Source of the DNA: Pseudomonas sp. Irchel 3A7
Lineage (GTDB): Bacteria; Pseudomonadota; Gammaproteobacteria; Pseudomonadales; Pseudomonadaceae
Length of the DNA: 64,000 nucleotides
Assembly: GCF_900187565.1 (NCBI RefSeq)
Contig: NZ_FYED01000001.1
Coordinates: 496,001-560,000 of the forward strand
Direction: 5' to 3'
The number at the start of each line of letters is the position of its first letter. Within the stretch, counting starts at the first letter, position 1. Shown here in pieces: positions 25,799 to 33,053 of this stretch. The translations under genes and the position numbers were made by a program. Under the pieces are notes generated by a model. The model saw nothing but the letters and a program-made list of their open reading frames with translations. It was not told where the DNA came from and made no database searches.

Positions 25799-26959
25799 AT
25801 GCTCAATACCCTCGCGGTGGCCAATTACCGCTCGATCAACAAACTGGTGATCCCGCTGGGTCGACTGAACCTGATTACCGGCCCCAACGGCAGCGGCAAA
25901 TCCAATCTCTACCGGGCACTGCGCCTGCTGGCGGAAACCGCTCAGGGCGGGGTGGTCAATGCGCTGGCCCGCGAGGGCGGGCTGGATTCGACCTTTTGGG
26001 CCGGTCCGGAAAACATCTCGCGACGCATGCGAAATGGCGAAGTGCCGATCGAGTCGACCGTACGACACGGCCCCAAACGCCTGCGCCTGGGGTTCGCCGG
26101 TGATGATTTCAGCTATTCGATTGCCCTCGGATTGCCCGAGCCGAGCCAGTCTGCGTTCTCCCTGGACCCGGAAATCAAAAAGGAATGCATCTGGTCCGGC
26201 CCTTTCTACCGCCCGGCCAGCTTGCTGGTGGATCGCGACGGCCCGATGATCCGCGCCCGGGCCAGCCGTAGCTGGGACGTGTTGGCTCAACACACGCCGA
26301 ATTTCGACAGCCTGTTCGACCAGGTCGGCAGCCTGCGGGCTTCGCCGGAAGTGCTGCAGATGCGCGAATTCATCCGTCGCTGGCGCTTCTATGATCACTT
26401 TCGCAGCGACGCCGATGCGCCAGTGCGCCAACCGCAACTGGGCACCCGCACCCCGGTACTGCATCACGACGGCAGAGACCTGGCGGCGGCGTTGCAGACC
26501 ATCATCGAAATCGGTGACCCCGTGGCGTTGCAAAACGCAATCAGCGACGCGTTTCCAGGAGCACGGCTGCATATCCAGCCGCTGGCCGGCGGACGCTTTG
26601 CCATTGAGTTTTATCAGGAAGGTTTACTGCGGCCGTTGTCGGCAGCCGAGTTGTCGGACGGGACGCTGCGTTATTTATTGCTGGTAGCGGCGCTGTTGAC
26701 GCCGCGGCCGCCGACGTTGATGGTGCTGAACGAACCGGAAACCAGCCTGCACCCGGACCTGCTGCCCGCGCTGGCGAGGCTGATTATCCGCGCGTCGGAG
26801 CAGTGTCAGGTGTGGGTGGTGTCCCATGCGCGGCGATTGATTTCTGCACTGCAAGAGGACCCGGAATGCAATTGCATCGTACTGGAAAAAAACTTCGGGC
26901 AGACCGGGATTGTCGGGCAGCGGATGCTGGATGAGCCGGCCTGGTATTGGCCGGATTGA
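25799..26959 (+). CDS. AAA-family ATPase with SMC/RecF-like fold
   Basis: The 386-residue cytoplasmic ATPase is of the stand-alone type related to RecF/OLD-like AAA_21 proteins. Walker A GPNGSGKSN lies near residue 29, the ABC-type signature AELSDGTLRYL near residue 280, Walker B LMVLNEPETSLHPDLLP near residue 308, and the switch region WVVSHARRL follows. No nuclease (TOPRIM) domain is fused. It sits between two RHS cassettes, convergent with the second (12 bp between stops). A deleted copy of its 3' end lies at 28217-28285, so it was duplicated together with the RHS gene. Relatives act in DNA repair or defence; its role here is unknown. Confidence 0.8.
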   Translation: MLNTLAVANYRSINKLVIPLGRLNLITGPNGSGKSNLYRALRLLAETAQGGVVNALAREGGLDSTFWAGPENISRRMRNGEVPIESTVRHGPKRLRLGFAGDDFSYSIALGLPEPSQSAFSLDPEIKKECIWSGPFYRPASLLVDRDGPMIRARASRSWDVLAQHTPNFDSLFDQVGSLRASPEVLQMREFIRRWRFYDHFRSDADAPVRQPQLGTRTPVLHHDGRDLAAALQTIIEIGDPVALQNAISDAFPGARLHIQPLAGGRFAIEFYQEGLLRPLSAAELSDGTLRYLLLVAALLTPRPPTLMVLNEPETSLHPDLLPALARLIIRASEQCQVWVVSHARRLISALQEDPECNCIVLEKNFGQTGIVGQRMLDEPAWYWPD

Positions 26960-26971
26960 GACTCTGGACTA

Positions 26972-28111
26972 TCACGATTGTCGAATGCCGCGACTGTGCC
27001 TGGCCATCAATCGGTTCCCGCTGGCAGCAGGCGTAGTAGAGTGAAAGGACATGTCAACATAAGTTCGCTGACCCCCTTGAGTAGGCAACACTAAATCGGA
27101 AGACCGTGAGATTGACGTTGGGGTTGAAGGATTAGGGGTAACGGGCGTCGGAGGCGAACCTGACTGCAGATTTGCCAGAGGATTCTTATAACTTCCTGAT
27201 TTTATCCCGCTGTAGGCATCCTTCACTGCTTCGGCCCTGTTCATCTTGTAAGCACGAAAGTTGTAAGACACTGAAGTAGCTGTAGCAGCAAAAGACAACA
27301 CGCTCAAAGCAGCCATTGTGATGAGCAGAGGATCCAGAGCAGAACTATCCGAATCCGTGACCGTCAGGGTGGATCTCGCCACCCCCACCGCGCCTCCGAC
27401 CAACCCCGTCACAGCCCCCGCCATGCCTGCATTCCTGGCTTTTTTCAAGAGGGGTGCAGAGACTGGATGACTATTGATTTTTGCTTCTTTGAAAGATTGC
27501 CTTGCCGAGAAAAACCCGACCCCGGCCGAAACAAGACTCAGGACAGACAATCCAAGGAACAGCCAGGGTTGCCAGTCTTTCGCGGCTGCTCGGCCCGTCG
27601 GATCGCTGAAATTCACCGGATCTCCCTGACAATACGCGTATGGATTCAACCCGCCCCGACCAAACGGACTCAACCTGTCTGGGCGGTTGAAGCGCATCAG
27701 CACGGGGTTGAATGCCCGATGACCTTTGCCCAATAGATAATGCCCGGTGACCGGATCGACCGCCTCGCCGTTGTAACCCAGCAAACTGCCAGGTTCGCTC
27801 TCCGCCCGTCGATGACCGTAGGCTGTATAAACCTGACGCACCGATCCACCCGGCCCGGTGACCTGCAACACGGAGCGCTGCTGATTGGTGGTCAGCAGTT
27901 CAGTATTGAACACATCGCCCTGACATGATCGCAGTGCCAGCAGTTGCTTGTCGTGCAGGAACACACTCTGGCTGGCCTGACCTTGCAGCTCGGTCGTCAG
28001 ATGCTCATGACGATAAAATCGTTGCAGTTTTTCCTGTCCTGCCGGCTCACGCAAGATCAGTTGGTCCAGAGCGTCATAGCGATAGCGGCACAATTCTGTT
28101 TTCAGCATCAT
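26972..28111 (-). CDS. orphan short RHS core protein with variable C-terminus (copy 2)
   Basis: The 379-residue paralogue of the gene at 24505-25539 has a core (about residues 1-158) that is nearly identical to copy 1 up to the DPTG box. It then carries an unrelated C-terminus of about 220 residues with three hydrophobic segments (WLFLGLSVLSLVSAGVGFF; a Gly/Ala-rich helix; LLITMAALSVLSFAATA) and a Pro/Ser/Thr-rich tail. The tips of the two copies show no similarity, the classic pattern of RHS tip exchange. The open frame runs upstream to 28429, but that part crosses a pseudogene and a REP pair; GGTGT with CTCC on the other strand places the start at the first of two ATGs, as in copy 1. Confidence 0.78.
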   Translation of the reverse strand: MMLKTELCRYRYDALDQLILREPAGQEKLQRFYRHEHLTTELQGQASQSVFLHDKQLLALRSCQGDVFNTELLTTNQQRSVLQVTGPGGSVRQVYTAYGHRRAESEPGSLLGYNGEAVDPVTGHYLLGKGHRAFNPVLMRFNRPDRLSPFGRGGLNPYAYCQGDPVNFSDPTGRAAAKDWQPWLFLGLSVLSLVSAGVGFFSARQSFKEAKINSHPVSAPLLKKARNAGMAGAVTGLVGGAVGVARSTLTVTDSDSSALDPLLITMAALSVLSFAATATSVSYNFRAYKMNRAEAVKDAYSGIKSGSYKNPLANLQSGSPPTPVTPNPSTPTSISRSSDLVLPTQGGQRTYVDMSFHSTTPAASGNRLMARHSRGIRQS

Positions 28112-28180
28112 GAACACCTCCTTTCGATGCATTGAGCTTGCACTGCCCGAAGGATCAGGACACCTATCAGAACTGCTAGT
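28112..28180. repeat. duplicated RHS upstream region, copy 2
   Basis: This 69-bp block is the partner of 25540-25608; the outer 47 bp or so are identical between the copies. Confidence 0.8.
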
Positions 28181-28216
28181 CATGCATGGGAAATGGTTTC
28201 GCCAGTTCGCCATGGC

Positions 28217-28285
28217 GCGCTGTTGACGCCCAGGCCGCCGACATTGAGGGTGCTGGATGAGCCGGCGTGGTATTGGCCGGATTAA
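28217..28285 (+). pseudogene. deletion remnant of a second AAA ATPase gene
   Basis: Read in frame this gives ALLTPRPPTLRVLDEPAWYWPD and a stop. It matches two separate parts of the intact ATPase gene: 26690-26728 (ALLTPRPPTLMVL) joined to 26924-26959 (LDEPAWYWPD). The missing 201 bp (67 codons) lies between two imperfect direct repeats, TGCTGAACGAACCGG and TGCTGGATGAGCCGG, which explains the join. To the left the sequence resembles the region upstream of the intact ATPase, so a larger deletion removed the 5' part. It is flanked by the duplicated RHS upstream region and a REP pair. Confidence 0.85.
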
Positions 28286-28301
28286 GCGGAGTCTGAAAAA
28301 G

Positions 28302-28369
28302 CTTCGCGAGCAGGCTCGCTCCCACATTTGAAATGCATTCCAATGTGGGAGCGAGCCTGCAAGCGAAGG
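28302..28369. repeat. REPIN with one mutated arm
   Basis: This is an inverted pair in which the right-hand unit reads GAGCCTGCAAGCGAAG instead of GAGCCTGCTCGCGAAG, breaking its palindrome. Confidence 0.85.
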
Positions 28370-28400
28370 TGGCGGCAAGATCACTGCAGAAGTTAGTGAA

Positions 28401-29282
28401 TCACCCCTGCCACTTCCCACCCTCGACAATCACACTCTCAGGCTTGGTGTCATCACTCAGTTCCTTGCGCACATACTGGTCGTACAGCTTGAGCAGATAC
28501 TTCTCCTCGCCCAGCTTCGCCAACTCGGCATTGACCCAGTCGCGCAGTTCAATGTTGCCCTTCTTCACCGCTGGCGCAATCGGTGCTTCGGCCCCGAGTT
28601 TCTGCTCAAGCACACGGTAGCCAGGGTTCTGCTTGGCCCAGCTGAACAGCACCAGATTGTCTTGCGCGTAGGCATCGCCGCGACCATTGGCCAGGGCTTG
28701 CAGGGACTCGGAATTTTTCTCGAACTTCAGCAGTTTCCAGTCCGGGTGATTCTTCGTCAGCCAGATGTCGGCGGTGGTGCCGGTGGTGACGATGGTGGTG
28801 CGGGTCGCCAGGTCATCGAGGTTTTTCACCGCGCTGTCCTGAGGTACCAAAGCCTGCACCGCGACCTTCAGGTTGGGGTTGGTGAAGTCCACCGCTTCCT
28901 TGCGCTCCGGGGTGACGGTCATGTTGGCCAGGATCAGATCGACCTTATCGCTTTGCAGGAACGGAATCCGGCTCGCCGGCTCCACGGCAACAAACTCGAC
29001 CTTGTTTTCATCGCCCAGCAGATCCTTGGCGAATTGCCGGCCGATGTCGGTATCGAAGCCCACGTAGCGCCCGGCCTCATCGACGAACCCGAACGGCGGT
29101 TTGTCGGTAAACACGCCCACGATCAGTTTGTCCCGCGCCTTGATCTTTTCCAGGTAACCGCTCGGCGCGGTGCTCTCGCTGGCGACTTTCGGTTTCGGCG
29201 GTTCTTCGGTTTTGTTGCAGCCGGCCAGCAGCGCCAGGCTCAGCAGTGGAAGAAGCAAGAGTGAAGACTTGGCAGTTTTCAT
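28401..29282 (-). CDS. polar amino-acid ABC importer, lipoprotein binding protein
   Basis: This is the solute-binding protein of a PAAT-family importer. It has 293 residues with lipobox LLAGC (Cys near residue 22), so it is anchored to a membrane, then a spacer of about 25 residues and an SBP_bac_3 domain (DKLIVGVFTDKPPFGFVDEAGRYVGFDTDIGRQFAKDLLG, LILANMTVTPERKEAVDF). The length and motifs resemble glutamate/aspartate or sulfur-amino-acid binders. The substrate cannot be read directly; placement among sulfur genes suggests a sulfur-containing amino acid. The next gene overlaps by 4 bp. Confidence 0.82.
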   Translation of the reverse strand: MKTAKSSLLLLPLLSLALLAGCNKTEEPPKPKVASESTAPSGYLEKIKARDKLIVGVFTDKPPFGFVDEAGRYVGFDTDIGRQFAKDLLGDENKVEFVAVEPASRIPFLQSDKVDLILANMTVTPERKEAVDFTNPNLKVAVQALVPQDSAVKNLDDLATRTTIVTTGTTADIWLTKNHPDWKLLKFEKNSESLQALANGRGDAYAQDNLVLFSWAKQNPGYRVLEQKLGAEAPIAPAVKKGNIELRDWVNAELAKLGEEKYLLKLYDQYVRKELSDDTKPESVIVEGGKWQG

Positions 29283-30061
29283 GGCAGTTCCAGTTCCTTT
29301 GTTTGAGTCGTTACAGGTAGTGCGGCGACGTAGGAGAACTTCTCCAGGAACTGCTGCGCTCGTGCGGTTTGCGGGTTCGTAAAGAAAATCTCGGGACGGT
29401 TTTGCTCAAGGATGCGCCCGGCATCCATGAACACAATGCGATCGGCCACGGCGCGGGCGAAGGCCATTTCGTGGGTGACGATCAACAGGGTCATGCCCTC
29501 GCGGGCCAGGCCCTGAATGACTTCCAGCACTTCCTTGACCATCTCGGGATCAAGGGCGGCGGTGACTTCATCGAAGAGCATGACCTTGGGGTTCATGCAC
29601 AGCGAACGGACAATGGCGATGCGTTGTTGCTGGCCACCAGAGAGTTGTCGTGGGAAAGCATCACGCTTGTCCGCCAGCCCCACACGCTCGAGCAAGGCTT
29701 GCGCCTGGGCACGGGCTTCGCAGCGGTCGCGCTTCTGTACCTTGAGCGGCCCGAGCAACAGGTTGTCGAGCACGCTCATGTGCGGAAACAAGTGATAACT
29801 CTGGAACACCATGCCGATTTGCTGCCGCACTTCACGCCAGTCGGTGGCCTTGTCCAGCAGTTCACGACCGACAAATGTCAGGCTGCCGCTGTGGGCGGCT
29901 TCCAACCCATTGAGGCAACGCAGCAGGGTGCTTTTGCCACAGCCGCTGGGACCGAGGATGACGATGACCTCACCCGATTTCACGCTCAGGTCGATGCCGT
30001 TGAGTACCTGCTGTTCGCCGAAGAATTTGTTGAAACCCTTGAACTCGATCAATGCGCTCAT
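29279..30061 (-). CDS. polar amino-acid ABC importer, ATP-binding protein
   Basis: This is a GlnQ-type ATPase of 260 residues: Walker A GPSGCGKST, signature [15 protein letters not shown], Walker B VMLFDEVTAALDP (with EV in place of the usual EP) and H-loop VTHEM. It overlaps both neighbours by 4 bp (ATGA), so the operon is tightly coupled. Confidence 0.88.
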   Translation of the reverse strand: MSALIEFKGFNKFFGEQQVLNGIDLSVKSGEVIVILGPSGCGKSTLLRCLNGLEAAHSGSLTFVGRELLDKATDWREVRQQIGMVFQSYHLFPHMSVLDNLLLGPLKVQKRDRCEARAQAQALLERVGLADKRDAFPRQLSGGQQQRIAIVRSLCMNPKVMLFDEVTAALDPEMVKEVLEVIQGLAREGMTLLIVTHEMAFARAVADRIVFMDAGRILEQNRPEIFFTNPQTARAQQFLEKFSYVAALPVTTQTKELELP

Positions 30062-30717
30062 GCTTGCGTCCAGCGCCGCTCCAGCACACGCGAGGCGGCC
30101 GACAACGGGTAGCAGATGAAAAAGAAAAACAGGAAAAGCGCGCCGTAGATCAGCACTGATTCGTAGGTGCGTTCGATGATTTGCTGGCCGACCTTGATCA
30201 CATCCACCACACCGATCAGGACCGCCAGGGAGCTGGTCTTGATGATCCGCGTGTAAACGTTGATGGTCGGCGGCGTCATGCGTTTCAGCGCTTGGGGCAG
30301 CAACACGTAGCTGTAGAGTTGCGGGTTGCTCAGGCCGATCGACAGGCCCGCTTCACGCTGCCCTCGCGGTAACGAATGCAATGCCCCGCGCACCACTTCA
30401 CCGACCTCGCTGGCGCCCCATAGCGACAGCACCAGCACCGCGCACCAGAAGCTGGGAATGCTCAGGCCAAAGAAGATCGGCAGGCCGAAGAACAGCAAAT
30501 ACAACCAGACCAGCACCGGGATCGCCCGAAACAGCTCCAGATAGACCCGCAGGATCGCGTTCAACCCCTTCACATCCAGCGTGCGCAAGACGCCATAGAT
30601 CACACCGCCTACCGTGCTGATAGCGATGCTCAGGAACGATATCGACAGGGTTTGCAGTGCGCCCTTGCCCAGTTGCGGCAACGACACCCACAGCAATTCA
30701 AGACCCGAACTGGCCAT
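30058..30717 (-). CDS. polar amino-acid ABC importer, permease 2
   Basis: This is a 219-residue His/Glu/Gln-family permease with about five helices; FRAIPVLVWL and the EAA loop REAGLSIGLSNPQLYSYVLLPQALKRM are visible. It overlaps the upstream permease gene by 20 bp. The two permeases would form the heterodimeric membrane channel. Confidence 0.87.
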   Translation of the reverse strand: MASSGLELLWVSLPQLGKGALQTLSISFLSIAISTVGGVIYGVLRTLDVKGLNAILRVYLELFRAIPVLVWLYLLFFGLPIFFGLSIPSFWCAVLVLSLWGASEVGEVVRGALHSLPRGQREAGLSIGLSNPQLYSYVLLPQALKRMTPPTINVYTRIIKTSSLAVLIGVVDVIKVGQQIIERTYESVLIYGALFLFFFFICYPLSAASRVLERRWTQA

Positions 30718-31363
30718 GCTGGAGCCTCCTTTCCAGATGGCTGAGCAACAGCGACAGCGGCAAGAACAGCAGCACGCAAATCAGCGTCAGTACGGCAAGC
30801 ATTTCGTAGGTTTTGTAATAGAGCGCGATGTAGCTCTTGGTGGTGTAGAGAATTTCCGGCACCGCCACCGCCGAGACCACGGTGGTTTCCTTGAGCAGGA
30901 AAATGAAATTGGCGAACAACGACGGCAGGCTGAGGATGCCGGCCTGCGGCAGAATCACGTAGCGCAGCAATTGCCCGTGCGAGAGGCCGATGGAGCGGCC
31001 GGATTCCAGTTGTGCCTGGGGCACGGCGTCCACGCCGGCGCGCAGCACCTCAGTGAGGTAGGCGCCGCCGAGGAAGGTCATGGTGATGATTGCCGCAGCG
31101 AAACCCGACACCTTGATGCCCAGTGCCGGCAAGGCGAAGTAGACGAAGAACAGTTGAATCAACAGCGGTGTGTTGCGCGCCAACTCGACATAGAGCCCGA
31201 CCAGTCGCTGCAGGCAGGGCGTGCGAAACACCAGGATTGTCGCGTTGATCAGAGCCACCAGCAGCGACGTGCCAATGGCGATGAGTCCGACCTGCAGCGT
31301 CACGCCCACGGCCTTGAGGAAGGCCGGCAGGGTGCTTAGGATAAAAGCGTAATCGAAGTCCAT
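30698..31363 (-). CDS. polar amino-acid ABC importer, permease 1
   Basis: This first gene of the importer operon encodes a 221-residue permease with ARNTPLLIQLFFVYFALP and the EAA-like loop ESGRSIGLSHGQLLRYVILPQAGI. It partners the following permease. Upstream, a 12-bp dyad (31441-31480) lies in the region shared with the divergent 31-codon ORF. Confidence 0.87.
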   Translation of the reverse strand: MDFDYAFILSTLPAFLKAVGVTLQVGLIAIGTSLLVALINATILVFRTPCLQRLVGLYVELARNTPLLIQLFFVYFALPALGIKVSGFAAAIITMTFLGGAYLTEVLRAGVDAVPQAQLESGRSIGLSHGQLLRYVILPQAGILSLPSLFANFIFLLKETTVVSAVAVPEILYTTKSYIALYYKTYEMLAVLTLICVLLFLPLSLLLSHLERRLQHGQFGS

Positions 31364-31440
31364 TGAACATCCTGGACGCCGCTCGGTAAGCGACGGTGGC
31401 GCAGTCCACGGGCCATGGATAACGGCCCGGCAAGCACCAA

Positions 31441-31480
31441 CTTTAAAGGTATAAAAAAAAGAATTTAAATACCGTTAAAG
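31441..31480. promoter_or_regulatory. AT-rich dyad in divergent promoter region
   Basis: CTTTAAAGGTAT (31441-31452) and ATACCGTTAAAG (31469-31480) are inverted copies with one mismatch around a 16-bp A-rich spacer. They are well placed to control both the amino-acid importer (leftward) and the small ORF (rightward). Confidence 0.45.
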
Positions 31481-31643
31481 CATATTGATATCACGCAAAA
31501 AACTATCCCATGGATTTGCCGGGACGGCGGAAGACGACTATTTTCCCTTGCGCCGTAGGAAGGATCTTTTTTTCAGACTCCCCCTCCAAGGACGGACCGC
31601 TTTTGGCCAGACTCCCCGGCCGAACCATCACAAGGAAGAGAAC

Positions 31644-31739
31644 ATGGCAGACGTGAAAGTGCCCCAACCGATGAATCCGCAAGACATCGTCAAATTGCTC
31701 GTAGCGTTGCGCAGGGCGTTGAAGGCCAGGGTGGCCTGA
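31644..31739 (+). CDS. 31-residue small protein candidate
   Basis: The ORF starts at ATG 31644 with AAGGAAG about 6 nt upstream and codes for a basic peptide: MADVKVPQPMNPQDIVK, then an amphipathic helix LLVALRRALKARVA. The frame is open further upstream (to 31485) but without codon bias, so the short form is preferred. It is divergent from the amino-acid importer operon and shares its AT-rich control region. No similarity is recognised. The good ribosome site and helix-forming end favour a real small protein. Confidence 0.45.
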   Translation: MADVKVPQPMNPQDIVKLLVALRRALKARVA

Positions 31740-31750
31740 ATCTTTTGATT

Positions 31751-31888
31751 TTGTGGCGAGGGAGCTTGCTCCCGTTCGGCTGCGTAGCCGTCGCAAAAAC
31801 ATCCAATGGGGTATACCTGACAGACCGCATGTGCAGGTTTCAGGGTCGCTTCGCAACCCAACGCGAGCAAGCTCGCTCGCCACAAAAA
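31751..31888. repeat. REPIN, GTGGCGAGGGAGCTTGCTCCC family
   Basis: The left unit belongs to the GGCGAGGGAGC family; the right unit (ACGCGAGCAAGCTCGCTCGCCAC) is a mixed form. The loop is about 80 bp. Confidence 0.8.
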
Positions 31889-31913
31889 CTCCCTTGTCAT
31901 AGATGTGACGGAC

Positions 31914-31950
31914 GCAAAAAACGCCGACGCTGTTGTTAGCCGTCGGCGTT
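31914..31950 (-). terminator. rho-independent terminator of the second metQ
   Basis: AACGCCGACG / CGTCGGCGTT form a perfect 10-bp stem with an 11-nt loop. On the minus strand it is followed by six T residues, 30 bp after the metQ stop. Confidence 0.85.
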
Positions 31951-31979
31951 GGAAACCTTGAAGGGGTTTACCTCGCGAA

Positions 31980-32762
31980 TCAGAACGCCGGCAGTACCGC
32001 GCCGCTGTACTTCTTCTCGATGAATGCTTTCACTTCCGGGCTGGTCAGGGCTTTGGCCAGTTTCTGGATGGCAACGCTGTCCTTGTTGTCTGGACGAGCC
32101 ACCAGGAAGTTCACGTAAGGCGAATCCGCGCCTTCGATCACCAGCGCGTCTTTAGCCGGGTTCAGGCCTGCTTCCAGCGCGTAGTTGGTGTTGATCATGT
32201 CCAGGTCGACCTGATCCAGCACACGCGGCAGCATGGCGGACTCCAGTTCCTTGAACTTGAAGTTGTGCGGGTTCTTGGCGATGTCTTTCGGCGTTGCCAG
32301 AGCGTTTTTCGGGTCTTTCAACTCGATCAGGCCAGCCTTCTGCAGCAGGATCAGGGCACGGCCGCTGTTGCTGCCTTCGTTAGGGATGGCAATGGTCGCG
32401 CCATCCTTCAGCTCAGCCAGGGTTTTGACTTTCTTCGAGTAGCCGCCGAAGGGTTCAACGTGAACACCGATCACGGTTTCCAGGTGAGTGCCTTTGCCTT
32501 CGTTGAAGCTTTTCAGGTACGGCAGGGTCTGGAAGTAGTTGGCGTCCAGACGCTTCTGGTCGACCTGCACGTTCGGTTGAACGTAGTCGGTGAAGACTTT
32601 GATTTCCAGATCCACGCCTTCTTTGGCGAGGGTTGGCTTGATCAGTTCAAGAATCTCGGCGTGTGGAATCGGGGTCGCCGCAACCACCAGTTTCTCGCCA
32701 GCCTGGGCCAGACCCGTGGTCAGGGCAGCCGCCAGTGCGGTGAACAACAGAACCTTTTTCAT
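31980..32762 (-). CDS. metQ: MetQ/NlpA-family substrate-binding protein (orphan, second copy)
   Basis: This is a methionine-type binding protein of 260 residues with a signal peptide cleaved after AQA (about residue 21). Like the first copy it lacks a lipobox. Family landmarks are VVAATPIPHAEIL, VQVDQKRLDANYFQTLPYLKSFN and IAIPNEGSNSGRAL. No metN or metI is adjacent, so it must share a transporter elsewhere, such as the metNI pair of this window at 13185-14940. A terminator follows it, and an 8-bp hairpin lies in its 5' leader. Confidence 0.87.
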   Translation of the reverse strand: MKKVLLFTALAAALTTGLAQAGEKLVVAATPIPHAEILELIKPTLAKEGVDLEIKVFTDYVQPNVQVDQKRLDANYFQTLPYLKSFNEGKGTHLETVIGVHVEPFGGYSKKVKTLAELKDGATIAIPNEGSNSGRALILLQKAGLIELKDPKNALATPKDIAKNPHNFKFKELESAMLPRVLDQVDLDMINTNYALEAGLNPAKDALVIEGADSPYVNFLVARPDNKDSVAIQKLAKALTSPEVKAFIEKKYSGAVLPAF

Positions 32763-32785
32763 GCAGTGTCCTTATCGAAAATCAC

Positions 32786-32805
32786 AGTCGTCGGTGACGA
32801 CGACT
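32786..32805 (-). promoter_or_regulatory. perfect hairpin in the metQ leader
   Basis: AGTCGTCG-TCAC-CGACGACT (minus strand) is an 8-bp perfect stem with a 4-nt loop, ending 23 nt before the metQ start codon. It may influence translation or mRNA stability. Confidence 0.4.
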
Positions 32806-32950
32806 ATGAATACGCGTGGTTTTTATTAAGTGCTAGTGAAGTGCTATCGCTGGCGTGATGCGGACAATACCGGGATTTTTTATTCCCGAACAATATCTTT
32901 TATTCACTTTCATATTCCATTTTGTTCATACCGCTCTAGCCCGCAGGTTC

Positions 32951-33053
32951 CCTGTGGGAGCGAGCTTGCTCGCGATGAACGCAGGGACAACACGGGCATC
33001 CAGAAAACCCGCGTCATCGTTGACGACCATCGCGAGCAAGCTCGCTCCTACAG
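32951..33053. repeat. REPIN overlapping the 3' end of the sigma54-activator-like gene
   Basis: Inverted GTGGGAGCGAGCTTGCTCGCG and CGCGAGCAAGCTCGCTCCTACAG lie about 50 bp apart. The TAG of the right-hand unit is the stop codon of the gene at 33048-33971. Confidence 0.9.

Noticed and set aside
24505..28285. Mobile element or prophage in the RHS/ATPase region
   Set aside because: No transposase, integrase, terminal inverted repeats or attachment sites were seen; the repeats are explained by duplication of one unit.
28112..28429. N-terminal extension of RHS copy 2
   Set aside because: It runs through the ATPase remnant and a REP pair; the ribosome site and the match with copy 1 place the start at 28111.
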